A stretch of DNA of 11,721 bases from JBHJGM01 sp964405825 (GTDB taxonomy: Bacteria > Verrucomicrobiota > Verrucomicrobiia > Opitutales > JBHJGM01), in NCBI GenBank assembly GCA_964405825.1, contig CAYOPI010000088.1, positions 1 through 11,721 on the forward strand, in the 5' to 3' direction. The position numbers and the translations under genes were made by a program. Below, in pieces: positions 1-7,575 of this stretch. The notes beneath the pieces were generated by a model. The model was not told where the DNA came from, did not search any database, and saw nothing but the letters and a program-made list of their open reading frames with translations. Position 1 is the stretch's first letter. Every line of letters begins with the position of its first letter.

Positions 1-197
1 GGCGGGGGCGGGGGAATGGCCACATTCATCGAACGCACCAGCTGACTGGCGGGCTTCAGGCCCGAAAGCCACTGCGTGAACGGCAGCATCAGCGCAACCA
101 GACCAGCCACCACGATTCCCAGCAGCGCGGCCCCCGCCCGGTACTTGGCGAAGTTCGGCTCCCGAAAACGGGTAAGCGGCTGGCGCTGGGTGGTCAT
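1..197 (-). CDS. tonB: TonB energy transducer, N-terminal part (cut by window edge)
   Basis: TonB spans the inner membrane and periplasm and passes proton-motive energy from ExbB/ExbD to outer-membrane receptors. Only the first 65 codons lie in the window. A basic cytoplasmic N-terminus (MTTQRQPLTRFR) leads to one hydrophobic helix at about residues 21-40 (AGAALLGIVVAGLVALMLPF). A short linker follows, and a proline run begins at the window edge (AIPPPP), which is the usual start of the periplasmic spacer of TonB. The ATG at 195-197 lies 22 bp after the exbD stop, as expected for the last core gene of an exbB-exbD-tonB operon. No good Shine-Dalgarno is visible. The C-terminal receptor-binding domain is outside the window, so the call rests on the membrane anchor, the proline run and the context. 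Confidence 0.85.
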   Translation of the reverse strand, partial: MTTQRQPLTRFREPNFAKYRAGAALLGIVVAGLVALMLPFTQWLSGLKPASQLVRSMNVAIPPPP

Positions 198-219
198 GAG
201 CAAAGGCGGTTGAGAGACG

Positions 220-627
220 TCACGGCATGTCCGTGGAAAGGCTTACGTTGGGCGCACCGGCGAGCTTGGCCTCGTCGATCACGCGGGCCAGCAAACCGGT
301 GGGCACCATCTCATCGGCCTGGATGATGACGGGCATCTTTTCGGTCTGCACCAGTCGGCGCACCACCGCGCGCACCCCGCTCACCCCAATGTCCCGCCCG
401 GCGTAGACAACCTGCCCCTTGTCCGAAACGGCGATCAGGATGCTGTTCTTTTCCAGGTCTTCGGCCGAGGCGGCTTGCGGCTTGTTCACGTCGATGCCCG
501 TCTCCTCGACGAAGACCGTCGTGACGATGAAGAAAATCAGCAGAATAAAGACGATGTCGATCAACGGGGAGATGTTGATTTCCTCGATGCGATCGGCACC
601 GGCGAGGTTCTGGCGTTTGCGGCTCAT
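220..627 (-). CDS. exbD: ExbD/TolR family biopolymer transport protein
   Basis: This 135-residue protein is a normal-length ExbD. It is an inner-membrane subunit of the proton channel that energises TonB. A short polar N-terminus is followed by one transmembrane helix at about residues 21-40 with the family signature PLIDIVFILLIFF. Asp24 there matches the protonatable aspartate needed for proton flow in ExbD/TolR. The rest is the periplasmic domain, ending in the typical pattern VIIQADEMVPTGLLARVIDEAKLAG. It lies 28 bp after the short exbB and 22 bp before tonB on the same strand, so the three are very likely co-transcribed. The length resembles ExbD2 of the Vibrio TonB2 system. The ATG at 625-627 is the only sensible start; an AGGGA stretch lies upstream but rather far away. 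Confidence 0.95.
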   Translation of the reverse strand: MSRKRQNLAGADRIEEINISPLIDIVFILLIFFIVTTVFVEETGIDVNKPQAASAEDLEKNSILIAVSDKGQVVYAGRDIGVSGVRAVVRRLVQTEKMPVIIQADEMVPTGLLARVIDEAKLAGAPNVSLSTDMP

Positions 628-655
628 GGCTAAAGGTATCCCTACGGGAGGATCA

Positions 656-1288
656 TCAGGCCGGCAGGGATGGCGGCGTTGGCGGGTTCAGGCGACGGCG
701 GCGTTGCAGCGTCTTCAGCGTGACGGACTCCAGCCGGATGAAGAAAGCTTCCATCTCGACGCGGTGGCGATCGATCCGGCTGATCAGAAAGTACGCCGGG
801 ATGGCAATGATGAGACCGGTCTGGGTCGTGATCAGCGCCTCGGAAATTCCACCGGCCACCAGGTCGATGGTGTTGCCCGCCGTGCTGATGGCCAGCCCCT
901 GAAACGTCGCCAGCATCCCGATGACCGTGCCGAGCAAACCCGTCAGCGGGGCCACCCCGCAAAGGATCGTCACGAACCGCGCCCGCGCCGATACGCGCGG
1001 CAGATAGGCCGACCGCACCTCGCTGAAACGCGCCCGGATCTGCACCGGATCGCTCGTGTTTTCCTGCGTATAGCGGATGATCTCCCCGGCCTTGCCGCTG
1101 CTGTCCTCGGGCCGGTCCACCCAGGCCTGCCAAATGTTGGGGTCCAGCTTGTAGAAACGGTTTGCCAGCAGAAACATGTACACCTCGAACGTCGCGTAAT
1201 AGATCACCACCCCCAGAACCATCAGCGGGATCATCAAGAAACCGCCCTTCACGAGCAGGGGCCAGGCGTGTTCGGTGAAAAACTCCAT
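656..1288 (-). CDS. exbB: ExbB/TolQ/MotA-family proton channel protein (short ExbB2 type)
   Basis: This 210-residue inner-membrane protein is the short ExbB of the cluster. Helix 1 lies at about residues 12-35 (LVKGGFLMIPLMVLGVVIYY), helix 2 at 104-126 and helix 3 at 155-171. The two most conserved blocks of the MotA/TolQ/ExbB family are present: GLLGTVIGMLATF at about 117-129 and GISEALITTQTGLIIAIPA at about 147-165. With ExbD it forms the proton-driven motor for TonB. It begins 34 bp after the long ExbB stop and ends 28 bp before exbD. The C-terminus is basic and proline-rich (LQRRRRLNPPTPP), which is not a family hallmark. There is no recognisable Shine-Dalgarno before the ATG at 1286-1288. 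Confidence 0.94.
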   Translation of the reverse strand: MEFFTEHAWPLLVKGGFLMIPLMVLGVVIYYATFEVYMFLLANRFYKLDPNIWQAWVDRPEDSSGKAGEIIRYTQENTSDPVQIRARFSEVRSAYLPRVSARARFVTILCGVAPLTGLLGTVIGMLATFQGLAISTAGNTIDLVAGGISEALITTQTGLIIAIPAYFLISRIDRHRVEMEAFFIRLESVTLKTLQRRRRLNPPTPPSLPA

Positions 1289-1322
1289 GGTCGTGGGCGG
1301 CGACGTGCAGGCTTGCCCTCAA

Positions 1323-2714
1323 TCAGGCGGCCGCCTGCGGGGCCTTCCGCGAAAGATCGTTGAGCACGCTCGTACCCACCCGCTCCAGATTGGCCAGAAT
1401 GCCCTGGGCACTGCGCGAGAGAACCGCGTGCAGGATCAGCGCGGGAATCGCGACAAAGAGGCCGAACTCGGTGGTGATGAGCGCTTCGGAAATCCCGTCG
1501 GCCAGCGTGCGCGGATCGCCCGTGCCGAAGATCGTGATGAGATTGAACGTCTTGATGATGCCCGTGACCGTCCCCAGCAGCCCCAGCAACGGCGAGATGG
1601 CCGCCGTCACCGCAATCAGCGGGAGAAGACGGTTCAGCCGCGGCTGAAACTCGATCATGCGCTCGTAAATAATCTCGTCGATGAACTCGCGGTCGCCGTC
1701 GCGGTTCTCGACGATCTCGGTCAGCATTTTTCCGTACGGCTCGGGCTGGCTGCGGGCCAGCTTGAGCGCTGCGACCTCCTTGCCTTCGCGCAGCAGGGCG
1801 GAGATCTCCGCCACCGCGCCGGCCTTCGGTCGGCGTATCGAGAGGATCTCCATCGTCTTGAAGACGGCCACCACGAGCGAAAGAAAGGCAAAGAACAGGA
1901 TCGGGATGATCCAGATGCCGCCTTTGGCAATGTGCTCCATCAGGCTGTCCTGGGTGGCCAGAATCGCGGTCGCCTCACCCAGACCCGGGTCAACCGGAAT
2001 CACCCCCTCACCAGCCCCGAGCGCCTCCTGAATCGCCGCACCCTGATCGGTGTCGATAAAGGCCAGCTTGGCTTCCAGCGAATCGCTCTGGAGAATCGTG
2101 CCGCTGGTTTCCGGCGCGCCTCCGCTGAAGAAAGTGATCGGCCCGAACAGCCCGAAGGTGCCCTTCTGCAGGCGTCCCTGCTGAACCAGCGCGTTGCCCT
2201 CAAAAGAGCGTCCGCCGATCAGCCCCTCGGTCCGCTCCAGCCCCAGGTCCACCAGATCGGCCAGCGCCTCAAAACGATCCGTGCTGGAGATATTGGGATT
2301 GTCGAGGGCCTCGCCCACCGCCCGCAGTGCATCCTGGTACACCTGTTTCTCGGCAATGCTCATGCGCGAGTCGAAACCGCGCAGGTATTCGCCCAGAAGG
2401 TTGCGCAGATAGTCGAGGTTCTCCTGGCGAATCTCCACGTCGGCTTCGAGGCTGCTCAGGTCGGTGATCTTGCTGTCGCGCACGCGCTGCAACCGGTCGG
2501 CGTCGCGCCGCAGCGTCTCCACCTCGGACTTCAGCTCGTTCAACTGGCGGGAAATCGGCACCTTGGCCTGGCGGATTTCCTCGCGCTGTGCGGCCAGTTC
2601 TGCCAGCGCATCGTCCAGGTCGGCCTGGGCGCTGGCCGAGACCGCTTCGAAGCTCTGGGCCGCGGCCGGTTGCACGCACAGGCAGGCGAAAAGAAACAGT
2701 GGCAGGAAACGCAT
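1323..2714 (-). CDS. TtpC-type long ExbB: signal peptide, periplasmic coiled coil and MotA/TolQ/ExbB domain
   Basis: This 463-residue protein matches the architecture of TtpC, the extra long ExbB-like subunit of Vibrio-type TonB2 systems, where it is required for TonB2 function. The start chosen is the ATG at 2712-2714, because it begins a clean signal peptide (MRFLPLFLFACLCVQPAAAQ). The open frame upstream to 2951 overlaps DUF3450 coding sequence and looks non-coding. Residues 30-110 are charged and heptad-like, a likely periplasmic coiled coil. A first membrane helix spans about 266-290. The C-terminal ExbB domain has helices at about 362-386 and 414-433, with the signatures SPLLGLLGTVTGIIKTF and DGISEALITTEFGLFVAIPAL. 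It sits 49 bp after the DUF3450 gene and 34 bp before the short exbB. Two different exbB genes in one operon are typical of TonB2 clusters. Confidence 0.9.
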   Translation of the reverse strand: MRFLPLFLFACLCVQPAAAQSFEAVSASAQADLDDALAELAAQREEIRQAKVPISRQLNELKSEVETLRRDADRLQRVRDSKITDLSSLEADVEIRQENLDYLRNLLGEYLRGFDSRMSIAEKQVYQDALRAVGEALDNPNISSTDRFEALADLVDLGLERTEGLIGGRSFEGNALVQQGRLQKGTFGLFGPITFFSGGAPETSGTILQSDSLEAKLAFIDTDQGAAIQEALGAGEGVIPVDPGLGEATAILATQDSLMEHIAKGGIWIIPILFFAFLSLVVAVFKTMEILSIRRPKAGAVAEISALLREGKEVAALKLARSQPEPYGKMLTEIVENRDGDREFIDEIIYERMIEFQPRLNRLLPLIAVTAAISPLLGLLGTVTGIIKTFNLITIFGTGDPRTLADGISEALITTEFGLFVAIPALILHAVLSRSAQGILANLERVGTSVLNDLSRKAPQAAA

Positions 2715-2763
2715 GGGCGTAGGAGTGGGGAGTGGTTCGACCCGCTGGGGCCTCGGGAAAAAA

Positions 2764-3540
2764 CTAGTTTTCGAAAGTAACCGGCAAATCGACAAAGCCG
2801 GCGGGCGCGGTGCGCTCGATCTGGGCGATGGCGGACAGAACGCTGTCGGCCAGCCCGTCCACCTGCTCGGCCTCCCAGCCTTCGGGACCGGGGCGCAGCA
2901 CACCCGCGTAGGTGCCGGCAGCGTCAACAAAGTACCCGCCGCCCAGGCCAAAGTAGAGCGCGGTCACCTCGGCCTCCTCGCCGCTGGGCAGCTTCTGCAC
3001 GCGACGCACAGTCGTGACCAGTTGATTGAATTTGTCCACCTGATCGAGGATGCCGATCAACGTCTGCAGACGCTCGGGCACGGAAAGGGAAACTTTCTCC
3101 GGATCGGTCGGAATGCGCAGCACCAGGCGCTCCACAGACTCTCGCAGAGGCTGCGGAAACTGCTTTTCGAGCGCCAGCATGCGCGCCTCAAATCCGTCTG
3201 TGCGCTCCGCCACCGCGGCGATGAGGGCCTTCTGCTCCTCCCGCCGCTCGACCAGTTCCGAGCGCTGCGCATCGGCCTGGGTGGCACCTTCCTCGGCCTC
3301 GGTGATTTGCGCCTCCAGACTCTCCTTTTCCGTTTCGAGAAGGAAGAGGATGCTCTGGAGGGTTTCGCGCTCTTCGGCCCATTCGGAAGCCTCTTCGGAG
3401 ATCAGCTTCTTGGCCTGCACCCATTCCTTGAGAATGTCGCGGCTCTGGTGGATCGGCGAGACCGCCTGAGCCGCCAGCCAGGCCGGCAAAAGCAGGGAAA
3501 GAACGAGGAGGAAGGTCGTTTTGCGCAGGCAGTCCATCAT
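2764..3540 (-). CDS. DUF3450 family periplasmic coiled-coil protein of a TonB2-type system
   Basis: This 258-residue exported protein resembles DUF3450, a family found just upstream of ttpC-exbB-exbD-tonB operons. Its molecular role is not established. The start chosen is the first of two adjacent methionines (MMDCLRKTTFLLVLSLLLPA), which opens a signal peptide ending near AWLAAQA; the second ATG, at 3535-3537, is equally possible. An in-frame extension to 3609 exists but would bury the signal peptide. Residues about 35-120 are rich in Glu, Lys, Gln and Ala with heptad spacing, a probable coiled coil. The C-terminal part (about 185-250) carries the pattern ALYFGLGGGYFVDAAGTYAG followed by GW and a final LPV, which recalls the conserved end of the family. 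Its coiled coil may pair with that of the long ExbB downstream (inference). Confidence 0.82.
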   Translation of the reverse strand: MMDCLRKTTFLLVLSLLLPAWLAAQAVSPIHQSRDILKEWVQAKKLISEEASEWAEERETLQSILFLLETEKESLEAQITEAEEGATQADAQRSELVERREEQKALIAAVAERTDGFEARMLALEKQFPQPLRESVERLVLRIPTDPEKVSLSVPERLQTLIGILDQVDKFNQLVTTVRRVQKLPSGEEAEVTALYFGLGGGYFVDAAGTYAGVLRPGPEGWEAEQVDGLADSVLSAIAQIERTAPAGFVDLPVTFEN

Positions 3541-3712
3541 GGCGGAAACGGGTGCTTTAACGAGGGAGCATGTGGTATGCCAGCGCTTTTCGCGGACAAC
3601 TGCACGCAAAGGCCTCTGCCGGGGAGCCCCCGCCCGGAGCCGGAGCGCTTCCCTCTTCAGGAAGCCTCCGACCCCGGCCAGGATGCCCGGGAGGGCAGCT
3701 CAACCAACAAGA

Positions 3713-3734
3713 CGCCGGCAAACGGCAGCCGGCG
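3713..3734 (-). terminator. GC-rich hairpin after the receptor gene; possible weak terminator or attenuator
   Basis: A perfect 7-bp inverted repeat (CGCCGGC at 3713-3719 and GCCGGCG at 3728-3734) encloses an 8-nt loop. It lies 20 nt past the receptor stop codon. On the minus strand it is followed only by TCTTGTTGG, which is a poor U tract, so it may slow rather than stop transcription. If partly read through, it would let the DUF3450-TonB operon be expressed below the receptor. The rest of 3541-3754 shows no gene and must hold any separate promoter for that operon. Confidence 0.35.
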
Positions 3735-3754
3735 GAAACTATCGAAGTGGCTGC

Positions 3755-6322
3755 TTAGAATTTGAACGAGGCCGACACCTTCACCTCGAAGTCCGGCGCC
3801 TTCGTGATGATCGTGTTGGCCGCAAAGAACGGGTCCGAACCCAGGAAGTAGTCCTGGCTGCCGATGTTGATGAACTCCACCTGCACCGCGAAGCGCTTGC
3901 GTTCGTAGAAGGCGATCGCGTTCCACACCAGCGAGGAGGGAATGCGCAGGGTGTTCTCGAAGTTGTGCGCGTAACCGTCACGCCACTGCGGACCAAAACC
4001 CCCGCCAAAGCCGGTCGGGTGTTCGTAGATGATGAACAGATTCGCCGTCACCTCGGGCGTACCGGGAATGACCTGGTCAGGGTTGTTCTGCGCCACCAGG
4101 CCGAAGGGATCGCCGCCGGCGGCAAACAATCCGCCCGAAACCAGCGGAACGTTGCGGTCGCCGCCGTTCCAGAAACGGAAGCCCAGCGGGCTGCGCAGGT
4201 GCTGGCGCTGAACGTTGAAGGCGCCCGAAATGCTCAGCCCTTTGATCGGAACCCAGGTCAGTTCGGCCTCAAAGCCCTTGGCCCGAATCTGGTCCAGCGC
4301 CCCGGCGATGTCGTTGAACTGCGCGCGGTCCCAGTAGTAACCGGCCACGCTGCCGTAGAGCTTCTTCTCAAACAGCTCCACCTTCACGCCGGCTTCATAC
4401 AGTTCGATCTCGTTGAAGTTGGTCTCACCGAAGACGCCGCCACCCTGAGTCGGGGTCAGCGCCGTTCCCTGAACGACCGTGGCGTAGAGGCTCACCGGCT
4501 CGATCGGCTCGACGATCACGCTGCCGCTGAAATTGCCGTAGGTCTTCTGGCCGGAGAAGTTCGGGCGGGCCGCCACCGAACCGCCGTTGACCGGGTCAAA
4601 GAAGTCCGGCTCAACGGGCTGACCACCCTCAAATGCGGCGACTTCCCCACGGGCCGAGGCCACCGTCTTCAGCCAGCTCGTCCACTCCGAGATGACGTAG
4701 AGGAAGCCCGCGTACTGGAAGAGCTGGTTTTCCAGGTTGGCCGAGTCGAACTGCGACCAGTTGTTGGTGCCGTTGGCATTGAGCTGGGCACCGGTGATGA
4801 CCTGCGAGTTGGCCGAAATGATCCCGCGGGAAATGTCCCGGCGCGAGAACGGCTCGGCGTCGAAGTCCTGCAACTGCAGCACGTCGCTCATGCGGAAGGA
4901 AAAGCCACCCGTGAGCTTGTGCGAGGTGTCAAAAGGCGTCGGCATGAAGTCCGCCAGGTCCATCGTGGCGAACATCTTCTGCTCAAAGACCAGCTGCTCG
5001 CTGAGGAAGGCGTAGCCGTAGCTCGAGAGCTTGTTGGAGTCGAAGTACTCCACGAAGGTCTTGCCGGTGAGCTTGATGTCCGGGTTGCGCTCACTGACCA
5101 GGTCCAGGAAGAAGATGAAGTCCTCGGAGTCGGCGAAGTCCGCGTCGTCCGAAAGCACCGTGCTGCCCTCGATGTTGGTCGTCTCCACCGTGCCGCCAGC
5201 GTTCAGGTAGGCTGCGGTGTACTCGCCGTTGGGACCGAGAAGCGCGGCCAGGCCACCGGGCAGACCCGCGATGAAATCCGCCGAAGGGATGAGCGCCGCC
5301 GGGTTGGGCCCCAGAACGCCACCCTCTGCCACAAAGTTGCCTCCGGCGAAGACCAGCGGGTCAGTGAAGGCACCCGTGGGCGAAACCGAAGCGGTCACAA
5401 ACGGCGAGTCCTGCTTGGCCACCAGCCCCTGGGCAAAGGCCGAGGTGATGTCCTGCGGCTCGCCGACAATGTAGTTGCCGTTGTCGATCAGGTCCTGTGT
5501 CACGCGGTTCCAGCCGGCGTTCTCATTCGAGCGGAAGAGATAGAACTCCATGCCGCTGAACATCGTGACGTCACGAAAGATCTCCGACTTCACCGAAGCG
5601 TACAGCGAGATGAAGTTGTTCTCGATCCGATCGTAGAAGCTGTCGGCCAGTTGACCCGTGAACGAGGCGCGGTATGCCGCCGGACGTCCCAGCACCTCCA
5701 CCGGACCCCCGTAGTCGAACTGCGTGTTGAACGAGCCATAGCTGCCGTAGGTGAAGGTGAACTGCCCGCGGGCTTCGTCGAAGTACGGGCTCTTCGGGAT
5801 GAAGTTCACGTAACCGCCCGCCTGCGAGGGGCCGAAGTGACCCGGCGCCGCACCCTTGACGATGTCCAGGCCCTCCAGTGAGCCAAAGGACGTCGGCGCC
5901 TCGTTGCGCTGATAGGCGCGGAGCATCCCGTTGAAGTAGATGCTGCCCAGGTCACCGCGAATGTAGGGCGTGCCGGGAACCCCGTAGAAGTTGGCCAGCT
6001 GCGTACCGGCCGAAACACGTTCGAGGTCGCCAAAGTCGCGTACGCCGAAGCGTTTGATCGCCTCCGGCGTCAGCGAGGTAACCGCACGGGGGATGTCCTT
6101 GAGCTCGGTAAAGTCGTCGAATACCGAATTGCTCGGACGCGCGTTGGGCAGAATGGTCTCCCGAAAGTCCAGGGCCGATTCTTCCGCCGAGAACTCTTCC
6201 AGGGTCATCAGACCCCCATCATCTTCTTCAACAGCAGCAGGTTCCGTATCCTGCGCGAAAAGCCCCAAGGAGGCCTGAAACAAAACTCCAATTGACAGGT
6301 TTACAGCAGCGAATAGTCTCAT
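3755..6322 (-). CDS. TonB-dependent outer-membrane receptor
   Basis: This 855-residue protein is a ligand-gated outer-membrane beta-barrel receptor. A signal peptide covers residues 1-24 (MRLFAAVNLSIGVLFQASLG, then LFAQ). A segment near residues 38-48 (LMTLEEFSAEE) may be the TonB box, since it resembles the LxxFxV stretch at this place in related receptors. The plug domain spans about 75-180 and includes IPRAVTSLTPEAIKRFGVRD and the typical EGLDIVKGAAPGHFGPSQAG followed by GYVNFIPK. The remainder is barrel-like, with alternating aromatic strands and a terminal phenylalanine (KVSASFKF), the outer-membrane insertion signal. The ATG at 6320-6322 fits the signal peptide. It lies upstream of its own TonB2-type energiser and is divergent from the cytochrome/binding-protein/amidohydrolase cluster. 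The substrate cannot be read from sequence; siderophore, cobalamin or thiamine-type molecules are all possible. Confidence 0.93.
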   Translation of the reverse strand: MRLFAAVNLSIGVLFQASLGLFAQDTEPAAVEEDDGGLMTLEEFSAEESALDFRETILPNARPSNSVFDDFTELKDIPRAVTSLTPEAIKRFGVRDFGDLERVSAGTQLANFYGVPGTPYIRGDLGSIYFNGMLRAYQRNEAPTSFGSLEGLDIVKGAAPGHFGPSQAGGYVNFIPKSPYFDEARGQFTFTYGSYGSFNTQFDYGGPVEVLGRPAAYRASFTGQLADSFYDRIENNFISLYASVKSEIFRDVTMFSGMEFYLFRSNENAGWNRVTQDLIDNGNYIVGEPQDITSAFAQGLVAKQDSPFVTASVSPTGAFTDPLVFAGGNFVAEGGVLGPNPAALIPSADFIAGLPGGLAALLGPNGEYTAAYLNAGGTVETTNIEGSTVLSDDADFADSEDFIFFLDLVSERNPDIKLTGKTFVEYFDSNKLSSYGYAFLSEQLVFEQKMFATMDLADFMPTPFDTSHKLTGGFSFRMSDVLQLQDFDAEPFSRRDISRGIISANSQVITGAQLNANGTNNWSQFDSANLENQLFQYAGFLYVISEWTSWLKTVASARGEVAAFEGGQPVEPDFFDPVNGGSVAARPNFSGQKTYGNFSGSVIVEPIEPVSLYATVVQGTALTPTQGGGVFGETNFNEIELYEAGVKVELFEKKLYGSVAGYYWDRAQFNDIAGALDQIRAKGFEAELTWVPIKGLSISGAFNVQRQHLRSPLGFRFWNGGDRNVPLVSGGLFAAGGDPFGLVAQNNPDQVIPGTPEVTANLFIIYEHPTGFGGGFGPQWRDGYAHNFENTLRIPSSLVWNAIAFYERKRFAVQVEFINIGSQDYFLGSDPFFAANTIITKAPDFEVKVSASFKF

Positions 6323-6708
6323 AACTTGTGCATGGTTGATGCTCTTAGTGGTTTAACGCCAATCAACCCGGGAGCATCGGCCATGCCATTTAGTTGGTCG
6401 CTGGGGTCTTCGTCTAACATCTGGAAACGCCCGTGTTGCGGTCATTCTTCCTCAGGTCAGATTGCAATCCGGGCCCTCGTCAAGGCAGCAAACCTTTGCA
6501 GATAACCGCATTCGCCATTCGGGTTTCACCTGACCGCAGGCGATTCGATTGTTCACGCGCTTCGAAGTGGGCCTGACTTTTTTTGCGCAGTCGCGCTTCC
6601 TCCAAAAGCATTGAACGGCATGCTCCCTGCTCTCTGGCGCGCCCGATGCGCAAGAGAATTCAGCACCGGAAGCAACGCACCTGCGCCCGAGCTTCCAACC
6701 TGCGCCGG
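6323..6708. promoter_or_regulatory. Divergent intergenic region between the receptor and cytochrome genes
   Basis: This 386-bp stretch separates two divergent transcription units and must hold both promoters. No convincing -35/-10 pair could be picked by eye on either strand. It contains the inverted repeat at 6331-6385 (listed separately) and a small palindrome, GCAAACCTTTGC, at about 6489-6500. On the plus strand a run of seven T lies just before a TTG codon that opens the frame at 6583. I looked for a TPP riboswitch, because a ThiY-like binding protein lies downstream, and found no CTGAGA plus CTGATCTGG-type core on either strand. Confidence 0.5.
6331..6385 (-). repeat. Imperfect 14-bp inverted repeat in the receptor gene leader
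   Basis: CATGGTTGATGCTC (6331-6344) and GAGCATCGGCCATG (6372-6385) are inverted copies matching at 12 of 14 positions, separated by 27 nt. The near arm ends 8 nt upstream of the receptor ATG. Part of it (GGTTGAT, 6334-6340) can instead pair with ATCAACC (6362-6368) inside the loop, so two mutually exclusive hairpins are possible in the mRNA. It could be an operator or a translational control structure. It matches no riboswitch I recognise. Confidence 0.5.
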
Positions 6709-7575
6709 ATGCCGCGATGGTCCCTTGGGGCCGTCCTCGGGCTGCTGGCTTTTGCTCACGTCAACCTCCACGCCATCGAGCCGCTCCCCCTGCACGCCGA
6801 GCGCGCGCTGCCGACCGACCTCGAAGTGATCGGCCTGCTCGAAGGGGTGCCCGGCGGCGAGTCGCGCTTCGTCCGCCACGCCGACCTGCTCACCCTGCCC
6901 ACGCGCGAACTCAACGTTGAGCTGGAGTTCTTTCCCAACCAGAAGCGCACCTCCACGGTCATCTTCCTCGCCGACCTGCGCAAGGCTCTTCCGCTCAAGG
7001 CCGAGTGCGACCTGCTGATCGTCCACTGCAAGGACAAGTACTACTCGTTCTACACCGACGAACTGGTCGCCGAGTACAAGCCCTTCGTCCTGCTCCAGAT
7101 CGACGGCAAGGGTCCCGAGCAGTGGCCCAAGTCGCCCGGCGGCGTGGACTTCGGTCCGTACTACGTGACCGCCAGCACCGAGATCGCCCCGCACTTCCAC
7201 GACCTCTTCTACTACCCCTCCAAGATGCCCTGGGGCGGGGTCAAGCTGGAGGCCGCCAACTACCAGGCCACCTTCCGGCCCATCTACACCGGCAAGTTCG
7301 CCAACCTCGACCAGAACGCCCAGCGCGGCCGCTTCATCTACATGCACAACTGCATGAACTGCCACCACTGGGAGGACATGAGTTTTGGCGGGCAGTTGGC
7401 CGAGCGCAACTTCGTCGTGCTGGCCTCCCACGCGCGCTACAACAAGGAGTACTTCTACAAGTACACCAAGACGCCCAAGCAGGTGAACCCGGCCTCGAAG
7501 ATGTCGGCCAACCCGCACCTCACCCAAGCCGACCTCGAGGCCCTTCGCGCCTTCATGAGCACCTATTTCCCATGA
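6709..7575 (+). CDS. Exported protein with SUOX-like N-terminal region and C-terminal cytochrome c motif
   Basis: This protein of about 288 residues is probably a periplasmic electron carrier or redox subunit. The ATG at 6709 is preferred because it opens a compact signal peptide (MPRWSLGAVLGLLAFAHVNL, then HA). An ATG at 6646 would add 21 mostly basic residues, and the open frame reaches a TTG at 6583. Residues about 55-140 (ADLLTLPTREL; VIFLADLRKALPL; YYSFYTDEL; VLLQIDGKGPEQWP) recall the molybdopterin-binding SUOX/YedY fold, but I see no clear cofactor cysteine, so this is tentative. The C-terminal third has one haem-attachment motif, CMNCH at 215-219, and a plausible axial Met265 in PASKMSANPH, followed by a final helix as in class I cytochromes c. 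Its stop overlaps the next start by 4 bp (ATGA), so the two genes are translationally coupled. Confidence 0.75.
   Translation: MPRWSLGAVLGLLAFAHVNLHAIEPLPLHAERALPTDLEVIGLLEGVPGGESRFVRHADLLTLPTRELNVELEFFPNQKRTSTVIFLADLRKALPLKAECDLLIVHCKDKYYSFYTDELVAEYKPFVLLQIDGKGPEQWPKSPGGVDFGPYYVTASTEIAPHFHDLFYYPSKMPWGGVKLEAANYQATFRPIYTGKFANLDQNAQRGRFIYMHNCMNCHHWEDMSFGGQLAERNFVVLASHARYNKEYFYKYTKTPKQVNPASKMSANPHLTQADLEALRAFMSTYFP

Noticed and set aside
1275..2780. Open frame of 501 codons on the plus strand opposite the long ExbB gene
   Set aside because: It mirrors the coding frame of the long ExbB on the other strand and shows no recognisable motif.
3521..5881. Open frame of 786 codons on the plus strand opposite the receptor gene
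   Set aside because: It is antisense to a clear TonB-dependent receptor. Its composition is rich in Arg, Val, Glu and His, with no domain, signal peptide or family pattern, as expected for a GC-rich shadow frame.
6323..6708. TPP or cobalamin riboswitch in the divergent leader
   Set aside because: Expected because of the ThiY-like protein and the receptor. No THI-box core or B12-box was found on either strand; CCTGAGG and CAGGTCAG fragments are too short.
7005..7571. Upstream extension of the binding-protein frame
   Set aside because: It overlaps the cytochrome-like gene in another frame and reads as low-complexity Arg/Leu/Pro. The signal peptide begins at the ATG at 7572.
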